A DNA stretch of 53,129 nt from Xenorhabdus sp. IM139775 (GTDB lineage: Bacteria > Pseudomonadota > Gammaproteobacteria > Enterobacterales > Enterobacteriaceae): the NCBI RefSeq assembly GCF_028598745.1, contig NZ_JAQRFK010000020.1, positions 1-53,129 of the forward strand. Reading direction: 5' to 3'. Below are positions 44,676 through 53,129 of this stretch, in pieces. The notes below the pieces were generated by a model. It was not told the DNA's origin, did no database searches, and saw only the letters and a list, made by a program, of their open reading frames with translations. A program made the translations under genes and the position numbers. Numbering within the stretch: position 1 is the stretch's first letter; each line of letters begins with the position of its first letter.

Positions 44676-47275
44676 ACCACATCCTTATCCCGTTTAGGCA
44701 AGGTCTTGGTGCGCTTGATATAAGCCTCTGCAATTGAGGTTGAATCGCTGATAATGGATTGGGACATATCCGCACGAAACAGATTGGCTTGCCGCAGGTC
44801 GGTATGATTGAAACTGCATTTCTGCATAAATGCGCTCATCAGGTTGGCATTATTCAGCAAGGCCCCGCGGAAATCCGTTCTGATAAATATGCTTTTCCCG
44901 GCATTCAGATACTGCATATTGGCTGACTGGCAGTTAGCTTCACTGAGATCACTGTTATTCAAGGTGGTGGCATAGAAGTTAGCCTGAACCAGTGGCATTT
45001 GGCGCAAATTGCATTCTGTCAATGTGGCATGGCTGAAATCGGCCTGATTCAGCTCACTGTTCATGGCAAACGCGCAGGTCAGCAAGTTGGCGGAATGAAA
45101 ACGGATACCATTCGCTGGTGTTTCCACCCATGAGCAACTTTCCAGCGTGGCATGATCAAAAACCGCTTGTTTTAGTTTGCATTTTATAAAGGCAACTTTA
45201 TTCAGGGTGGCGTTATTGAACGTGAGGGCAGGGAGTTCAAGTTCCAAAAACGTACAGTTTTTCCATTGCGAATCGGGGAATTGGCAATGGGTCATAAAGA
45301 TCTGTCGCAGGAGTAAGTCTGTGAATATGACACGGTCAAAGCGGCAATGGTCAAATCGCGTTTCCTGTAGCTGGGTTTCGGTAAAACTGGCCGCAGAAAA
45401 ATCACTCTGTTCACAGTTAGCCAGTGCCAGACTGGCATGATCTAATTTCGCACCACGTAATGAAGCGTGGCAAATTTCTGTTCTGGCCAGCATCGCTTCG
45501 CTGAAATTGGCTTCATCCAGTTGGCAATGATTGAAACACGCGCTTTCCAATAAAGTGCGGGTAAAGTTGGCACCCCGCAGATCCATACCTGACAAGTCCG
45601 CGCCGGTAAAATCCATGTCAGTGAAATTCCCCCCTTGCTGCATGATAGTTTGTACCCGCCGGCGAATGATGTGTGACAGGTTGCCGGTCAAGCGCAGGGC
45701 GGGAGCCTGTTTCTGCACTGAAGATAAGTACACGGTGTGGAGAGATTGTTCCATTTGCGCCAACTCCTCATCACTCAGCCCCATTTGCTGCTGTTGCTGG
45801 TGTAGTGTGTCCCGCAGTTGATGCAGGTTTTCCGGCCCCCGGTGCTGAGGCTCTGCCGTCAATTTTTCGGTATCAATGCCTTGTTCTTTCACCTTAGCCA
45901 GCATTTCAGTTCGCTTTAATTCAATTTCACTGTTTTTCTCGGCAATATCCTGCTCAATTTTTTCCACAAATTCCGGCAGATCACTGAGTTTGGGCAGGGT
46001 AACGGGTTCAGTTTCCGCCGGGATCATTTCAGTCGGGAGCAACGTATTGATATCCTGACCATATTCAGCCAGCCGTTCTCGTTGCTGTTCACGCAGGCGC
46101 TTTTCCCGGTTTTGCAGATTTTGCTGTAAGGGGGAGTGTTTTTCGGGAAGTTCAGTATCTAACCATGGGCCAATAAGCGCTTCGGGCATCAGATCTTTTT
46201 CCCGAAAGGTGTAAAGAACGCCCTTTTCTTTATCCAGCCGTTGTTCAAGTACCCGCAAATAATGTTCTGTTGAACGCGGTTGATCGCGCAGTTCCAATGC
46301 CGGCATCATTTGCAAGACATCCTTGGCGTCATCTTCATTAATTTGTGCGCTGCCATGCCAAATGAAGAGCATCTGTTCCAGATGGGGAAAGAACCACACC
46401 GTGGTATTGCGCATGACGACTTCTTCAAAAATCTCTTCATCAAGACGCAAGCGTTTGATAAAACAACGGGCATTCCATGATGGCAAAACCCCTTCCTGAA
46501 CCGGTTTTTCGGGATGCATATTCCAGATGCGCCACGCTGCGTGCTCCGGCAGGGCGGGATGTTCGTCCCACCATTGATCCTCAGGGGCGGCATTAAATAA
46601 CCGCCAATCAATGTCATTGGCAAAGCCGGGAAATTCATTTTCCAGCCACGCCTTATCATATTTTTTCCCGATACGGGTAAAGCGGCGTGGCCAGATAACA
46701 TCCAAGGGACAAAAACTTGCCGGCATGGGGACGTCCTGTTGCGACGTTAATTTCTGCTGTGACATTAAGCGATGATGCAGCGTTTCGATGTTGGGCAAGC
46801 GATGAACGCTCATCTCATTATCCGATTCTTCTGGATTGATACCGATGCCATGTGGATTTTCTTCATAACCTTCGCCACCCAACGCCCGGCTCCAATCCAG
46901 GCGCATTTGCTCAAACGGCTGGGGCGTTGAAGGGCGGTCATCAAGCCAATAACGATCACCGAAAACCGCCAGTGTCTTATCCAATTTCCCGATTTGAATA
47001 CGCGCAGCGCAAGCGGTTTTATCGTTTTGGTGGTGGGTGTAGGCATAGCCGGTAGCCAGAAATTCAGCACACGACTTAGGCATGGCGAGATCGATAACCC
47101 CATTACAGGTTTTCAATTCACTTTCTGCCAGTTGCCAAAGCTCGGCTTCCGGGCGCAGACGTGGGGCAGAACCCATATCCGCCAACGCCATAATGGAAAT
47201 TCCGAGGTGATTTTTTTGCAACCAACGATAAGGTCGGTAAAGCAGGCTTAGGCGCAGGGGTTTGATGATTTTCAT
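44672..47275 (-). CDS. DUF2169 adaptor fused to pentapeptide repeats
   Basis: An 867-aa protein. The N-terminal DUF2169 domain (about 1-330) shows MKIIKPLRLSLLYRPYRWLQ, ELKTCNGVIDLAMPKSCAEF and FGDRYW; such proteins act as adaptors that load T6SS effectors on VgrG. A long charged, coiled-coil-like stretch (about 385-520, rich in Glu, Gln and Lys) follows. Residues about 540-860 are pentapeptide repeats beginning MDFTGADLSGMDLRGANFTR. It sits 22 bases after vgrG and overlaps the next gene by four bases. No effector gene lies nearby, so its cargo may be encoded elsewhere. Confidence 0.88.
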   Translation of the reverse strand: MKIIKPLRLSLLYRPYRWLQKNHLGISIMALADMGSAPRLRPEAELWQLAESELKTCNGVIDLAMPKSCAEFLATGYAYTHHQNDKTACAARIQIGKLDKTLAVFGDRYWLDDRPSTPQPFEQMRLDWSRALGGEGYEENPHGIGINPEESDNEMSVHRLPNIETLHHRLMSQQKLTSQQDVPMPASFCPLDVIWPRRFTRIGKKYDKAWLENEFPGFANDIDWRLFNAAPEDQWWDEHPALPEHAAWRIWNMHPEKPVQEGVLPSWNARCFIKRLRLDEEIFEEVVMRNTTVWFFPHLEQMLFIWHGSAQINEDDAKDVLQMMPALELRDQPRSTEHYLRVLEQRLDKEKGVLYTFREKDLMPEALIGPWLDTELPEKHSPLQQNLQNREKRLREQQRERLAEYGQDINTLLPTEMIPAETEPVTLPKLSDLPEFVEKIEQDIAEKNSEIELKRTEMLAKVKEQGIDTEKLTAEPQHRGPENLHQLRDTLHQQQQQMGLSDEELAQMEQSLHTVYLSSVQKQAPALRLTGNLSHIIRRRVQTIMQQGGNFTDMDFTGADLSGMDLRGANFTRTLLESACFNHCQLDEANFSEAMLARTEICHASLRGAKLDHASLALANCEQSDFSAASFTETQLQETRFDHCRFDRVIFTDLLLRQIFMTHCQFPDSQWKNCTFLELELPALTFNNATLNKVAFIKCKLKQAVFDHATLESCSWVETPANGIRFHSANLLTCAFAMNSELNQADFSHATLTECNLRQMPLVQANFYATTLNNSDLSEANCQSANMQYLNAGKSIFIRTDFRGALLNNANLMSAFMQKCSFNHTDLRQANLFRADMSQSIISDSTSIAEAYIKRTKTLPKRDKDVV

Positions 47276-47297
47276 TCAGGGCCTGATAGATACGTGA

Positions 47298-49487
47298 TTA
47301 ACTCATAAGATGTAATGCGTTGTTTAAGAGATTGACGACTGCCTGATTAATCTTCGCCTGCACCTTATCGAGTTTTAGATCATTTTTAGTAATTTCCACT
47401 ATAGTCTTGCTCATTGATACCTCAGTAAGACTGAGAGAAATATCGTTATGGCTCATGCTAAATTTAGTATTGGAGATTGATGCATCGGTATCGTTAATAT
47501 TGAGCCCCGTCTTGGATATGGAAAGACCTTTAGACGTGAACAGAGATGACGGGCAATCTATGGTTACATGAGTATCACTTTTGATCGTAATCAGGTTAGG
47601 GCTTGAAATCGTGGTCACGCCGGTAATGTCCTGTACCCAATTGCCATCAATGGTGGCCTTTAAATCTCCGCTGACTTTGTAAGTATCGTCGCCATTGATC
47701 TTGGTTTTTCGGCCACTGTTGATCGTTTCTTGCTGACCACCGTCAACCGTTAAGGTATCTTTGCCGGTAATCGCCGTTTTATGGTTGGCTTTATAGGTGA
47801 AGTCGGCATTGCCCGTGACGCTGTCGTTTTGCTGTTTTTTTATTTCAGTGGTACGGTTGCCGTCAATCGTGACTTTTTTATCTTTTTCCACCGAAATATT
47901 CATGTCACGTTCTGCATGCAGGTTAAATAATTCCTTATCGGGTTCATCATCTAAAAAGAGATAGTTTGCCTGATCATGCTTACCTCCCTTGGTATTCGAC
48001 ATAATACCGACGCGGGTTTCATGTTTGGGCAGTTCCCACGGCGGCATATTCTCATTGTTATAGGTGCTGCCGATGACTAAAGGTTTATCAGGGTCACCAT
48101 TAACGAAACTGATAACGACTTCTTCACCCACGCGAGGGACACAGACACTGCCATAACGCCAGCCAGCCCAATGCGAGGAAACTCGTACCCAGCAAGAGCG
48201 GGTATCATCTTTTTTGTCGTCTTTATCCCAACGGAATTTCACTTTGATACGACCGTATTTGTCCGTCCATATCTGCTTATTTTTGGGGCCGGTGACAACG
48301 GCCGTTTCAAGGCCGGTGACTTTTGGCCACGGTGTCACTGCCAGCGGTTTCCAATGCGTGTCAGCCGGAATGGCCTCAAATTGAATGGTGTTTTTATTTG
48401 AATGTGAATTTGAATCAAGATCGTCGGTCATTTTATTCACTAATTCGCCAACGATAATCTCAGTCGGATTGTCAGCGGTGGGCATCGTGAGGTAAGGTTT
48501 TTCATAAAAATCATAGTGTGTACCTATAATAAGGTAATCATTATGTGCATCACCCTTGATATCATGGGGGAGTGATAGCGTGAAAGTATGTCCCGGTGCC
48601 ATTCCCAGCACATTTCCCCGGCCATCAACCAACTCACTTTTTGCTTCAGCCGCTTTCTGGCGAACTTTGGCATAAAATTGCCCTTGTTCACTTTCTACAT
48701 AGTGCCCCGGCCAAATGAATATCTCGGTGTCATCAATAGAACTGGTTGGGGTCTGAATGGCGGTATAGAGTTTCGCCCGTGGTTTACGGAAGTCGTAGTC
48801 GTCAAGACTGTAAGTATTCGGTATGGTAATGCTGGAGACATTCCAACGATAAATATACTCTGTGAGGTGTTTTTGCAGTGAATTACCGGTACTGTGATAT
48901 TTAATGATGTCATAGCCGGGCAGTGGTTGGTGTGATTGAGGCGCGTCAACCAAAATCAGGGTATGGTTTCCCATATCATGTTTGAAATAATAGTAAATGC
49001 CTTCATGTTCCATCAGACGATGGATAAAATCAAAATCAGTTTCATTATGTTTAACGCAATATTCCCAATTGCGATACCTTTCAATCAGTTGGTTTTCAAA
49101 TTGAATGCCGGCCTGACTTAATACCTCAGCAATAATATCGGGTGCGGTTTTATCTTGCCAAATACTATAACCCAGTCTTTGTTTCAATTCCCACAATTTA
49201 GGCCGGATGGTGGCGGTGTACAAATAAAGCCTGTCATCATATTTATAAAAGGGGGCGTAAGATATTTTTTCAATATAGCCACTTAAGTATCTTGTCGGTG
49301 CAGACTTATTATTTATTTCGATAGTGAGGATTGTGTTATGCAGCGATATTGGGTCCTGCAACCTCTTCTTACTCAATAATCCAACCTCAAACTTGTAGGC
49401 TTCAGATAACCTTTCTGTTCCTTTAAGGGATTTGAAATATAAAGGTTTATCAGATAATGAGCTGTGTGCGATAAACTGTCTTTTCAT
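47298..49487 (-). CDS. vgrG: VgrG (TssI), T6SS spike protein
   Basis: Trimeric spike protein, 729 aa. The gp27-like part (1 to about 390) shows LYFKSLKGTERLSEAYKFEV, LGYSIWQDKTAPDIIAEVL and NWEYCVKHNETDFDFIHRLM, a VgrG hallmark. The gp5 OB-fold (about 410-490) has WVRVSSHWAGWRYGSVCVPR, VGEEVVISFVNGDPDKPLVI. A long beta-helical tail ends with short repeats of SISKT-type strands and carries no extra enzymatic domain. I start at ATG 49487 (AAGGA upstream); an ATG at 49544 would add 19 residues unlike the family. It is the first gene of the T6SS transcript. Confidence 0.95.
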   Translation of the reverse strand: MKRQFIAHSSLSDKPLYFKSLKGTERLSEAYKFEVGLLSKKRLQDPISLHNTILTIEINNKSAPTRYLSGYIEKISYAPFYKYDDRLYLYTATIRPKLWELKQRLGYSIWQDKTAPDIIAEVLSQAGIQFENQLIERYRNWEYCVKHNETDFDFIHRLMEHEGIYYYFKHDMGNHTLILVDAPQSHQPLPGYDIIKYHSTGNSLQKHLTEYIYRWNVSSITIPNTYSLDDYDFRKPRAKLYTAIQTPTSSIDDTEIFIWPGHYVESEQGQFYAKVRQKAAEAKSELVDGRGNVLGMAPGHTFTLSLPHDIKGDAHNDYLIIGTHYDFYEKPYLTMPTADNPTEIIVGELVNKMTDDLDSNSHSNKNTIQFEAIPADTHWKPLAVTPWPKVTGLETAVVTGPKNKQIWTDKYGRIKVKFRWDKDDKKDDTRSCWVRVSSHWAGWRYGSVCVPRVGEEVVISFVNGDPDKPLVIGSTYNNENMPPWELPKHETRVGIMSNTKGGKHDQANYLFLDDEPDKELFNLHAERDMNISVEKDKKVTIDGNRTTEIKKQQNDSVTGNADFTYKANHKTAITGKDTLTVDGGQQETINSGRKTKINGDDTYKVSGDLKATIDGNWVQDITGVTTISSPNLITIKSDTHVTIDCPSSLFTSKGLSISKTGLNINDTDASISNTKFSMSHNDISLSLTEVSMSKTIVEITKNDLKLDKVQAKINQAVVNLLNNALHLMS

Positions 49488-50077
49488 GGGATATCCTTGT
49501 TTTTGTCTAAAGCTACCGCATATTCCTTGCAAGGCAGGGAACATACAACAAGAAGAGGGGCAATATAGGGTAGTTTCTCTTGGTATGAGTTAAGCAGAAT
49601 GTTGGTTATTTGCAATCTGTGGGTGCTATTCCGTTTATGAAATATATAAGTTTATTTTTATTGTTTGTTTCTGTCTTATTACTATACCTATGTATGTGTT
49701 TATTAAGTAAGATTTTTTAAAAATTCCAAATTTATTTAACACTAAAATTGTTTAACTCTGTTGATTAAAGATTATTTTCAGATTGGAATGTATAACTAAT
49801 TAATTATCATACGCATTTAGGAAGAATTTGCGTTTGTTGAATTTTGAATGTGTTATCGGGAATAAACTTTTTCTGGTTACAAGGCGTTTGGCGGACAGGA
49901 TGTACCTGATAGGCGATGAACGAAGATTCTGAGTCACATCCGGCGATCAAAACCCTTCTTTTCAGCATTGAAATGAATGGAAATGATTAATATGCAATAA
50001 TATTATCTTGATTTCTTTGCGCTAATCGCTTTACATCTTTTATATTCATTTCCTAAAAGTCAATCTTAAAAAATACC
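49488..50077. other. Divergent region between vgrG and murJ
   Basis: About 590 AT-rich bases separate the divergent starts of vgrG and murJ. The T6SS promoter and the murJ promoter must lie here. I see no ORF with a ribosome site, no RNA gene, and no sequence I can call a sigma54 or sigma70 site with confidence. Confidence 0.5.
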
Positions 50078-51616
50078 ATGAACTTACTGAAATCACTGGC
50101 AGCAGTCAGCTCAATGACGATGTTCTCTCGCGTTCTGGGCTTTATTCGTGATGCCATCATTGCCCGCATATTTGGTGCCGGCGGGACGTCAGATGCCTTT
50201 TTCGTTGCCTTCAAATTACCTAACTTACTGCGCCGCATTTTTGCTGAAGGCGCTTTTTCACAAGCGTTTGTTCCTATTCTTGCTGAATATAAAAATCAGC
50301 AGGGGGATGAAGCGACGCGTACCTTTATTGCTTATGTGTCAGGCATGTTGACGCTGATTTTGGCGGTGGTTACCGTGATAGGGGTGATTGCCGCGCCTTG
50401 GGTCATTTATGTGACAGCACCGGGTTTTACCGACACTCCGGATAAGTTTGCCTTAACCCGTGATCTCCTCAGGATTACCTTCCCCTACATTTTTTTGATC
50501 TCTCTGGCTTCTTTGGCGGGAGCTATTCTCAATACGTGGAATCGTTTTTCTGTGCCCGCCTTTGCACCAACATTGCTGAATATCAGCATGATCTTTTTCT
50601 CGCTGTTTGTGGCGCCTTACTGTCATCCACCGGTGATGGCTTTGGGGTGGGCGGTGATTGCGGGGGGGATTTTGCAATTGGTTTATCAACTTCCTCACCT
50701 GAAAAAGATCGGGATGCTGGTATTGCCGCGGGTTTCCTTCCGTGACAGCAGCGTATGGCGTGTTATTCGCCAGATGGGGCCGGCTATCTTGGGGGTTTCA
50801 GTCAGTCAAATTTCTTTGATTATTAATACTATTTTTGCTTCGTTTCTCGTTTCAGGTTCGGTTTCATGGATGTATTACGCTGACCGTTTAATGGAATTGC
50901 CTTCGGGCGTGCTGGGCGTGGCGTTAGGGACGATCCTGCTGCCGTCACTGGCAAAAAGTTTTTCCAATGGGGATCATGAAGAGTACAGAAGGTTAATGGA
51001 TTGGGGATTGCGCCTGTGCTTTTTGTTAGCGTTGCCTTGCGCGGTGGCTCTGGGTATTTTGGCAGAGCCCTTGACGGTATCACTCTTTCAGTATGGCAAT
51101 TTTTCTGCCTTTGATGCAGAAATGACCCAACGGGCATTAATTGCTTACTGCTTTGGTTTGATGGGATTGATTGTGGTTAAGATCCTTGCCCCTGGTTTTT
51201 ATTCTCGTCAGGATATTAAAACTCCGGTGAAAATTGCGATTGCAACCCTGATTTTGACTCAGTTAATGAATCTGGCATTTATTGGCTCCTTGAAACACGC
51301 AGGGCTGGCGCTTTCCATTGGTTTGGCTGCCTGCTTTAATGCCGGTATGCTTTATTGGCAATTACGTAAGCGGGACATTTTTAAGCCATTGGCCGGATGG
51401 GGTGTTTTCTTGCTGAAATTGGTGGTGGCAATCGCGGTGATGGTTGCGGCGTTATTGGCAATGTTATGGGTGATGCCTGCGTGGGAGCAGGGCAATATGG
51501 CATTGCGCCTGCTACGGTTAATGGGCGTTGTCATTGTGGGGGCCGGTAGTTATTTTGCTGCATTGGCGTTAATGGGCTTCCGGTTGAAGGATTTCGCCCA
51601 ACGGGGATTGCGGTAA
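50078..51616 (+). CDS. murJ: MurJ, lipid II flippase
   Basis: Essential inner-membrane flippase that moves lipid II to the periplasmic face for peptidoglycan synthesis. The 512-aa product matches E. coli MurJ (MviN, 511 aa) over its length: [97 protein letters not shown] and [19 protein letters not shown]. About 14 transmembrane helices are expected. In E. coli it follows yceH and mviM next to rimJ; here a T6SS locus takes that place. A terminator follows. Confidence 0.96.
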   Translation: MNLLKSLAAVSSMTMFSRVLGFIRDAIIARIFGAGGTSDAFFVAFKLPNLLRRIFAEGAFSQAFVPILAEYKNQQGDEATRTFIAYVSGMLTLILAVVTVIGVIAAPWVIYVTAPGFTDTPDKFALTRDLLRITFPYIFLISLASLAGAILNTWNRFSVPAFAPTLLNISMIFFSLFVAPYCHPPVMALGWAVIAGGILQLVYQLPHLKKIGMLVLPRVSFRDSSVWRVIRQMGPAILGVSVSQISLIINTIFASFLVSGSVSWMYYADRLMELPSGVLGVALGTILLPSLAKSFSNGDHEEYRRLMDWGLRLCFLLALPCAVALGILAEPLTVSLFQYGNFSAFDAEMTQRALIAYCFGLMGLIVVKILAPGFYSRQDIKTPVKIAIATLILTQLMNLAFIGSLKHAGLALSIGLAACFNAGMLYWQLRKRDIFKPLAGWGVFLLKLVVAIAVMVAALLAMLWVMPAWEQGNMALRLLRLMGVVIVGAGSYFAALALMGFRLKDFAQRGLR

Positions 51617-51635
51617 TTACCTTTTTATCGAACAG

Positions 51636-51658
51636 CCGCCCAATCAATGATTGGGCGG
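51636..51658. terminator. Bidirectional terminator between murJ and the convergent gene
   Basis: CCGCCCAATCA (51636-51646) and its complement (51648-51658) form a strong hairpin 20 bases after the murJ stop and three bases from the stop of the convergent gene. On the plus strand a T-rich stretch lies some 12 bases beyond; on the minus strand the tail is AT-rich. Confidence 0.75.
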
Positions 51659-51660
51659 TG

Positions 51661-52374
51661 TTACCAGCTTTGTTTTTTGTTTTGTTTACGTTGTTCAAGT
51701 ATGCTTTGAAAATGTTCGGATTTTTCTTCCTGTTCAAATTTACTTAACTCATAAGTTCTGACTGTGCTGATTGGATCTGCAAACGAGACATGTTTTCCCT
51801 TGTTTGGCGTTAAGCTAGGGAGTTCTCTTTGGTGTCTATGAATAGCACCTTGGCGTCTAAACTGCCCTGATTCTTCTTGCTCATTAAATGGGTTTCTGAC
51901 TGCGCCCCTATGAATAGCACCTTGGCGTTTAAATACGCCGGGTTCTAATTCATCTTCTTGCGGCTGTATATTATAGAGTTGCATATAATTATTCACCGCC
52001 AGATGAAATGATCTTATGTCACCTTTTTCATCTGGTGTTAAATTATAGGGATTTAAGTGGGGGAGAATATGGGCTCTATACGTTTCAATATCGATATCAA
52101 TGCTATGCTTAGCAAGTTTATAATATTGATATTGCTGATGATTGCCTGATAATAGATCTGTGTCACGAATAAATCCTAAATTCAGCATAGAGTTATCATT
52201 AATGTATTTATTCCATTTCTCATCTTCATAATTCAGATTTTCTATTGGTTTAAGCCATTTTATGCGTAGGGAATAAAATTTAGTGCGATTAAAATCAGCG
52301 CTGTAGGAAGATAGCATTCTATTGTTTACCAAGTAATTGATAAACTCGATGGATTCTATTTTAGCAGATTTCAT
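51661..52374 (-). CDS. Unknown protein with 24-residue duplication and KxVxF motif
   Basis: I do not recognise this 237-aa protein. It has no signal peptide or membrane helix. Residues 1-130 are mixed alpha/beta and rich in Tyr and Asn. The segment F(K/R)RQGAIHR occurs twice, at about 148-156 and 172-180, 24 residues apart; the DNA copies are almost identical over some 25 bases, so the duplication is recent. The tail is Gln-, Glu- and Lys-rich, and KHVSFADP at 194-201 fits the eukaryotic PP1-docking consensus [RK]-x-V-x-F. ATG 52374 has AAGGAA upstream. It is convergent with murJ, and might be a T6SS- or host-directed effector, but that is speculation. Confidence 0.6.
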   Translation of the reverse strand: MKSAKIESIEFINYLVNNRMLSSYSADFNRTKFYSLRIKWLKPIENLNYEDEKWNKYINDNSMLNLGFIRDTDLLSGNHQQYQYYKLAKHSIDIDIETYRAHILPHLNPYNLTPDEKGDIRSFHLAVNNYMQLYNIQPQEDELEPGVFKRQGAIHRGAVRNPFNEQEESGQFRRQGAIHRHQRELPSLTPNKGKHVSFADPISTVRTYELSKFEQEEKSEHFQSILEQRKQNKKQSW

Positions 52375-52473
52375 GAATATTCCTTATGTTATTTGTATTT
52401 AAAAGAAAATAAAAAAATAGCTTATCAATATTGAATGATGTTTTCTTTATGGTCAATGGAAATTATTTGGAAT

Positions 52474-52498
52474 ATACCCTATAAACTGCAAGTTGCAG
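52474..52498. repeat. Single end of the ATACCC repeat family
   Basis: The segment beginning ATACCCTATAAACTGCAAG matches the reverse complement of the right end of the element at 20483-20584 at about 20 of 24 positions. No matching second end is visible nearby, so it is a fragment or a solo end. Confidence 0.65.
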
Positions 52499-52574
52499 AT
52501 CGCAAAACGAATGTGCGGATTTATATAAATAAAACTAATTTTTTCAAAATGATAAACGTCAAATACTATTGAAT

Positions 52575-52602
52575 GAGTTGTGAGTTGTGAGTTGTGAGTT
52601 GT
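52575..52602. repeat. Heptamer GAGTTGT repeated four times
   Basis: Four perfect head-to-tail copies of the 7-base unit GAGTTGT lie in non-coding DNA. This is a simple-sequence tract of the type that changes copy number by slippage. Confidence 0.95.
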
Positions 52603-52770
52603 GATGAAAATCCAAGATATACTCGATATTTTGTGGTTGGATCTTAATCTATTTTTTATAAATAAAAAATAATAAAATTAGATATAAAACATGTAATGCA
52701 AATAAATATTTGACAAATTTATAATCAATGTCTATTACTGATATAAATAACATTCCAAAATTGTCGATCA

Positions 52771-52800
52771 CTTCTTTACTCCTTGTGGTATGAGCAGTAA
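52771..52800. repeat. Degenerate copy of the 15153 hairpin element
   Basis: These 30 bases match 15151-15180 at about 23 positions (TTTACTCCT, TATGAG and AGTAA blocks shared). The right arm here is mutated, so the stem is imperfect. Confidence 0.6.
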
Positions 52801-52956
52801 GAGAACCTCATCATCTGAGTGTACCGTTATTATGAAAGATTATTTATGAGTGCCATATTGCAAGTTGGTGCTGGCATGTATCATTAATAAAATAATGAAA
52901 AAATCCTACATTAGAAAATGTTAAAGAAAAATAACTATTATAGTAGAGGTAATATT

Positions 52957-53049
52957 ATGGCTATGCAAAAAAAAGCAAACTGCAATTATTCTTCTGTAAC
53001 TAAGTTTATGAAAAGTTATGGTGTGGATCAGGGCGCGAGCATACTTTGA
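52957..53049 (+). CDS. Possible 30-codon ORF
   Basis: ATG 52957 is preceded by AGAGGTAA at a fair distance and opens 30 codons, ending TGA at 53049. The product is a small basic peptide (MAMQKKANCNY... to ...VDQGASIL) with one Cys and no signal or membrane helix. I recognise no homologue. It may be a genuine small gene, or the head of a gene that was cut by a frameshift; the inverted repeats just after it would suit a terminator. Confidence 0.35.
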   Translation: MAMQKKANCNYSSVTKFMKSYGVDQGASIL

Positions 53050-53058
53050 TTAACATTC

Positions 53059-53125
53059 AGCCAAAGAAAACTTTGGCGCGGTAATCATCACACCAGCTGG
53101 CTTTTTTAAGCTTATTTCTTTGGCT
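53059..53125. repeat. Nested inverted repeats at the window end
   Basis: GCCAAAG/CTTTGGC (53060-53066 with 53071-53077, AAAA loop) is a perfect hairpin. In addition AGCCAAAGAAA at 53059-53069 is complementary to 53115-53125, and CCAGCTGG followed by CTTTTTT lies between. These could terminate the small ORF; the full structure may run beyond the window. Confidence 0.55.
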
Positions 53126-53129
53126 TGGT

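Larger units (their letters stand above)
52375..52956. other. AT-rich non-coding stretch with repeats
   Basis: About 580 bases without a convincing gene. It holds a repeat end at 52474, a heptamer repeat at 52575 and a hairpin remnant at 52771, all listed separately. The base composition is more AT-rich than murJ and resembles the adhesin island. Confidence 0.5.

Noticed and set aside
43608-47275. Pentapeptide proteins as quinolone-resistance (Qnr-like) gyrase protectors
   Set aside because: Their position between vgrG and DUF3540, the four-base overlap, and the fusion to DUF2169 point to T6SS cargo handling.
22565-49487. The T6SS as the undescribed system
   Set aside because: All 13 core genes are standard and the spike block (DUF2169, DUF3540, PAAR-like, pentapeptide) is a known type. 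Only details such as the missing cargo and the repeats seem new.

Overview
The window looks like a chromosomal segment of a Morganellaceae-type enterobacterium, most probably Xenorhabdus or a close relative such as Photorhabdus. This rests on gene content, synteny and AT-rich base use read by eye; no database was searched. Several housekeeping genes match E. coli genes closely (dauA, ghrA, ycdY, mdtH, rimJ, murJ), and the order tRNA-Ser(GGA) - ghrA - ycdY ... mdtH - rimJ ... murJ is a compressed form of the E. coli serX-ghrA and mdtH-rimJ-yceH-mviM-murJ regions.

Left part (1-7000): the SulP/STAS transporter dauA on the minus strand, then small accessory genes. These are a lipoprotein alpha/beta-hydrolase, a YafY-like HTH/WYL regulator, an SRPBCC-VOC fusion protein, an SRPBCC-like protein, a four-helix DUF6622-like membrane protein, and a quinone oxidoreductase pseudogene carrying an internal deletion.

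Adhesin island (7198-18225, very AT-rich, all plus strand): an inverse autotransporter (intimin/invasin type, 1492 aa) followed by four genes for proteins of 452-530 aa. The four proteins have no signal peptide or membrane segment and consist of Ig-like modules. The first two are paralogues, and the last ends in about six 45-52 aa repeats that look like a beta-propeller. The island abuts the 3' end of two identical tandem tRNA-Ser(GGA) genes, a usual integration site. This group is the best candidate for an undescribed system.

Central part (18870-22577): ghrA, ycdY (its usual partner ycdX is absent), a palindromic repeat element, mdtH and rimJ.

Type VI secretion locus (22565-49487, all minus strand): transcription runs vgrG, DUF2169-pentapeptide protein, pentapeptide protein, DUF3540, PAAR-like, tssJ, tssK, tssL, tssM, tssA, tssB, tssC, hcp, fha, tssE, tssF, tssG, clpV, Ser/Thr kinase. 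All 13 core components are present, with a loading/adaptor block at the vgrG end, but no toxin or immunity gene is recognisable. Kinase and FHA protein suggest threonine-phosphorylation control, though no phosphatase is seen. Short in-frame 15-bp tandem repeats recur in clpV, fha, tssM and the DUF3540 gene. The locus occupies the interval between rimJ and murJ where E. coli has yceH and mviM.

Right end (50078-53129): murJ, a convergent gene of unknown function with a 24-residue duplication and a KxVxF motif, then about 580 bp of AT-rich non-coding DNA with several repeats, and a possible 30-codon ORF.
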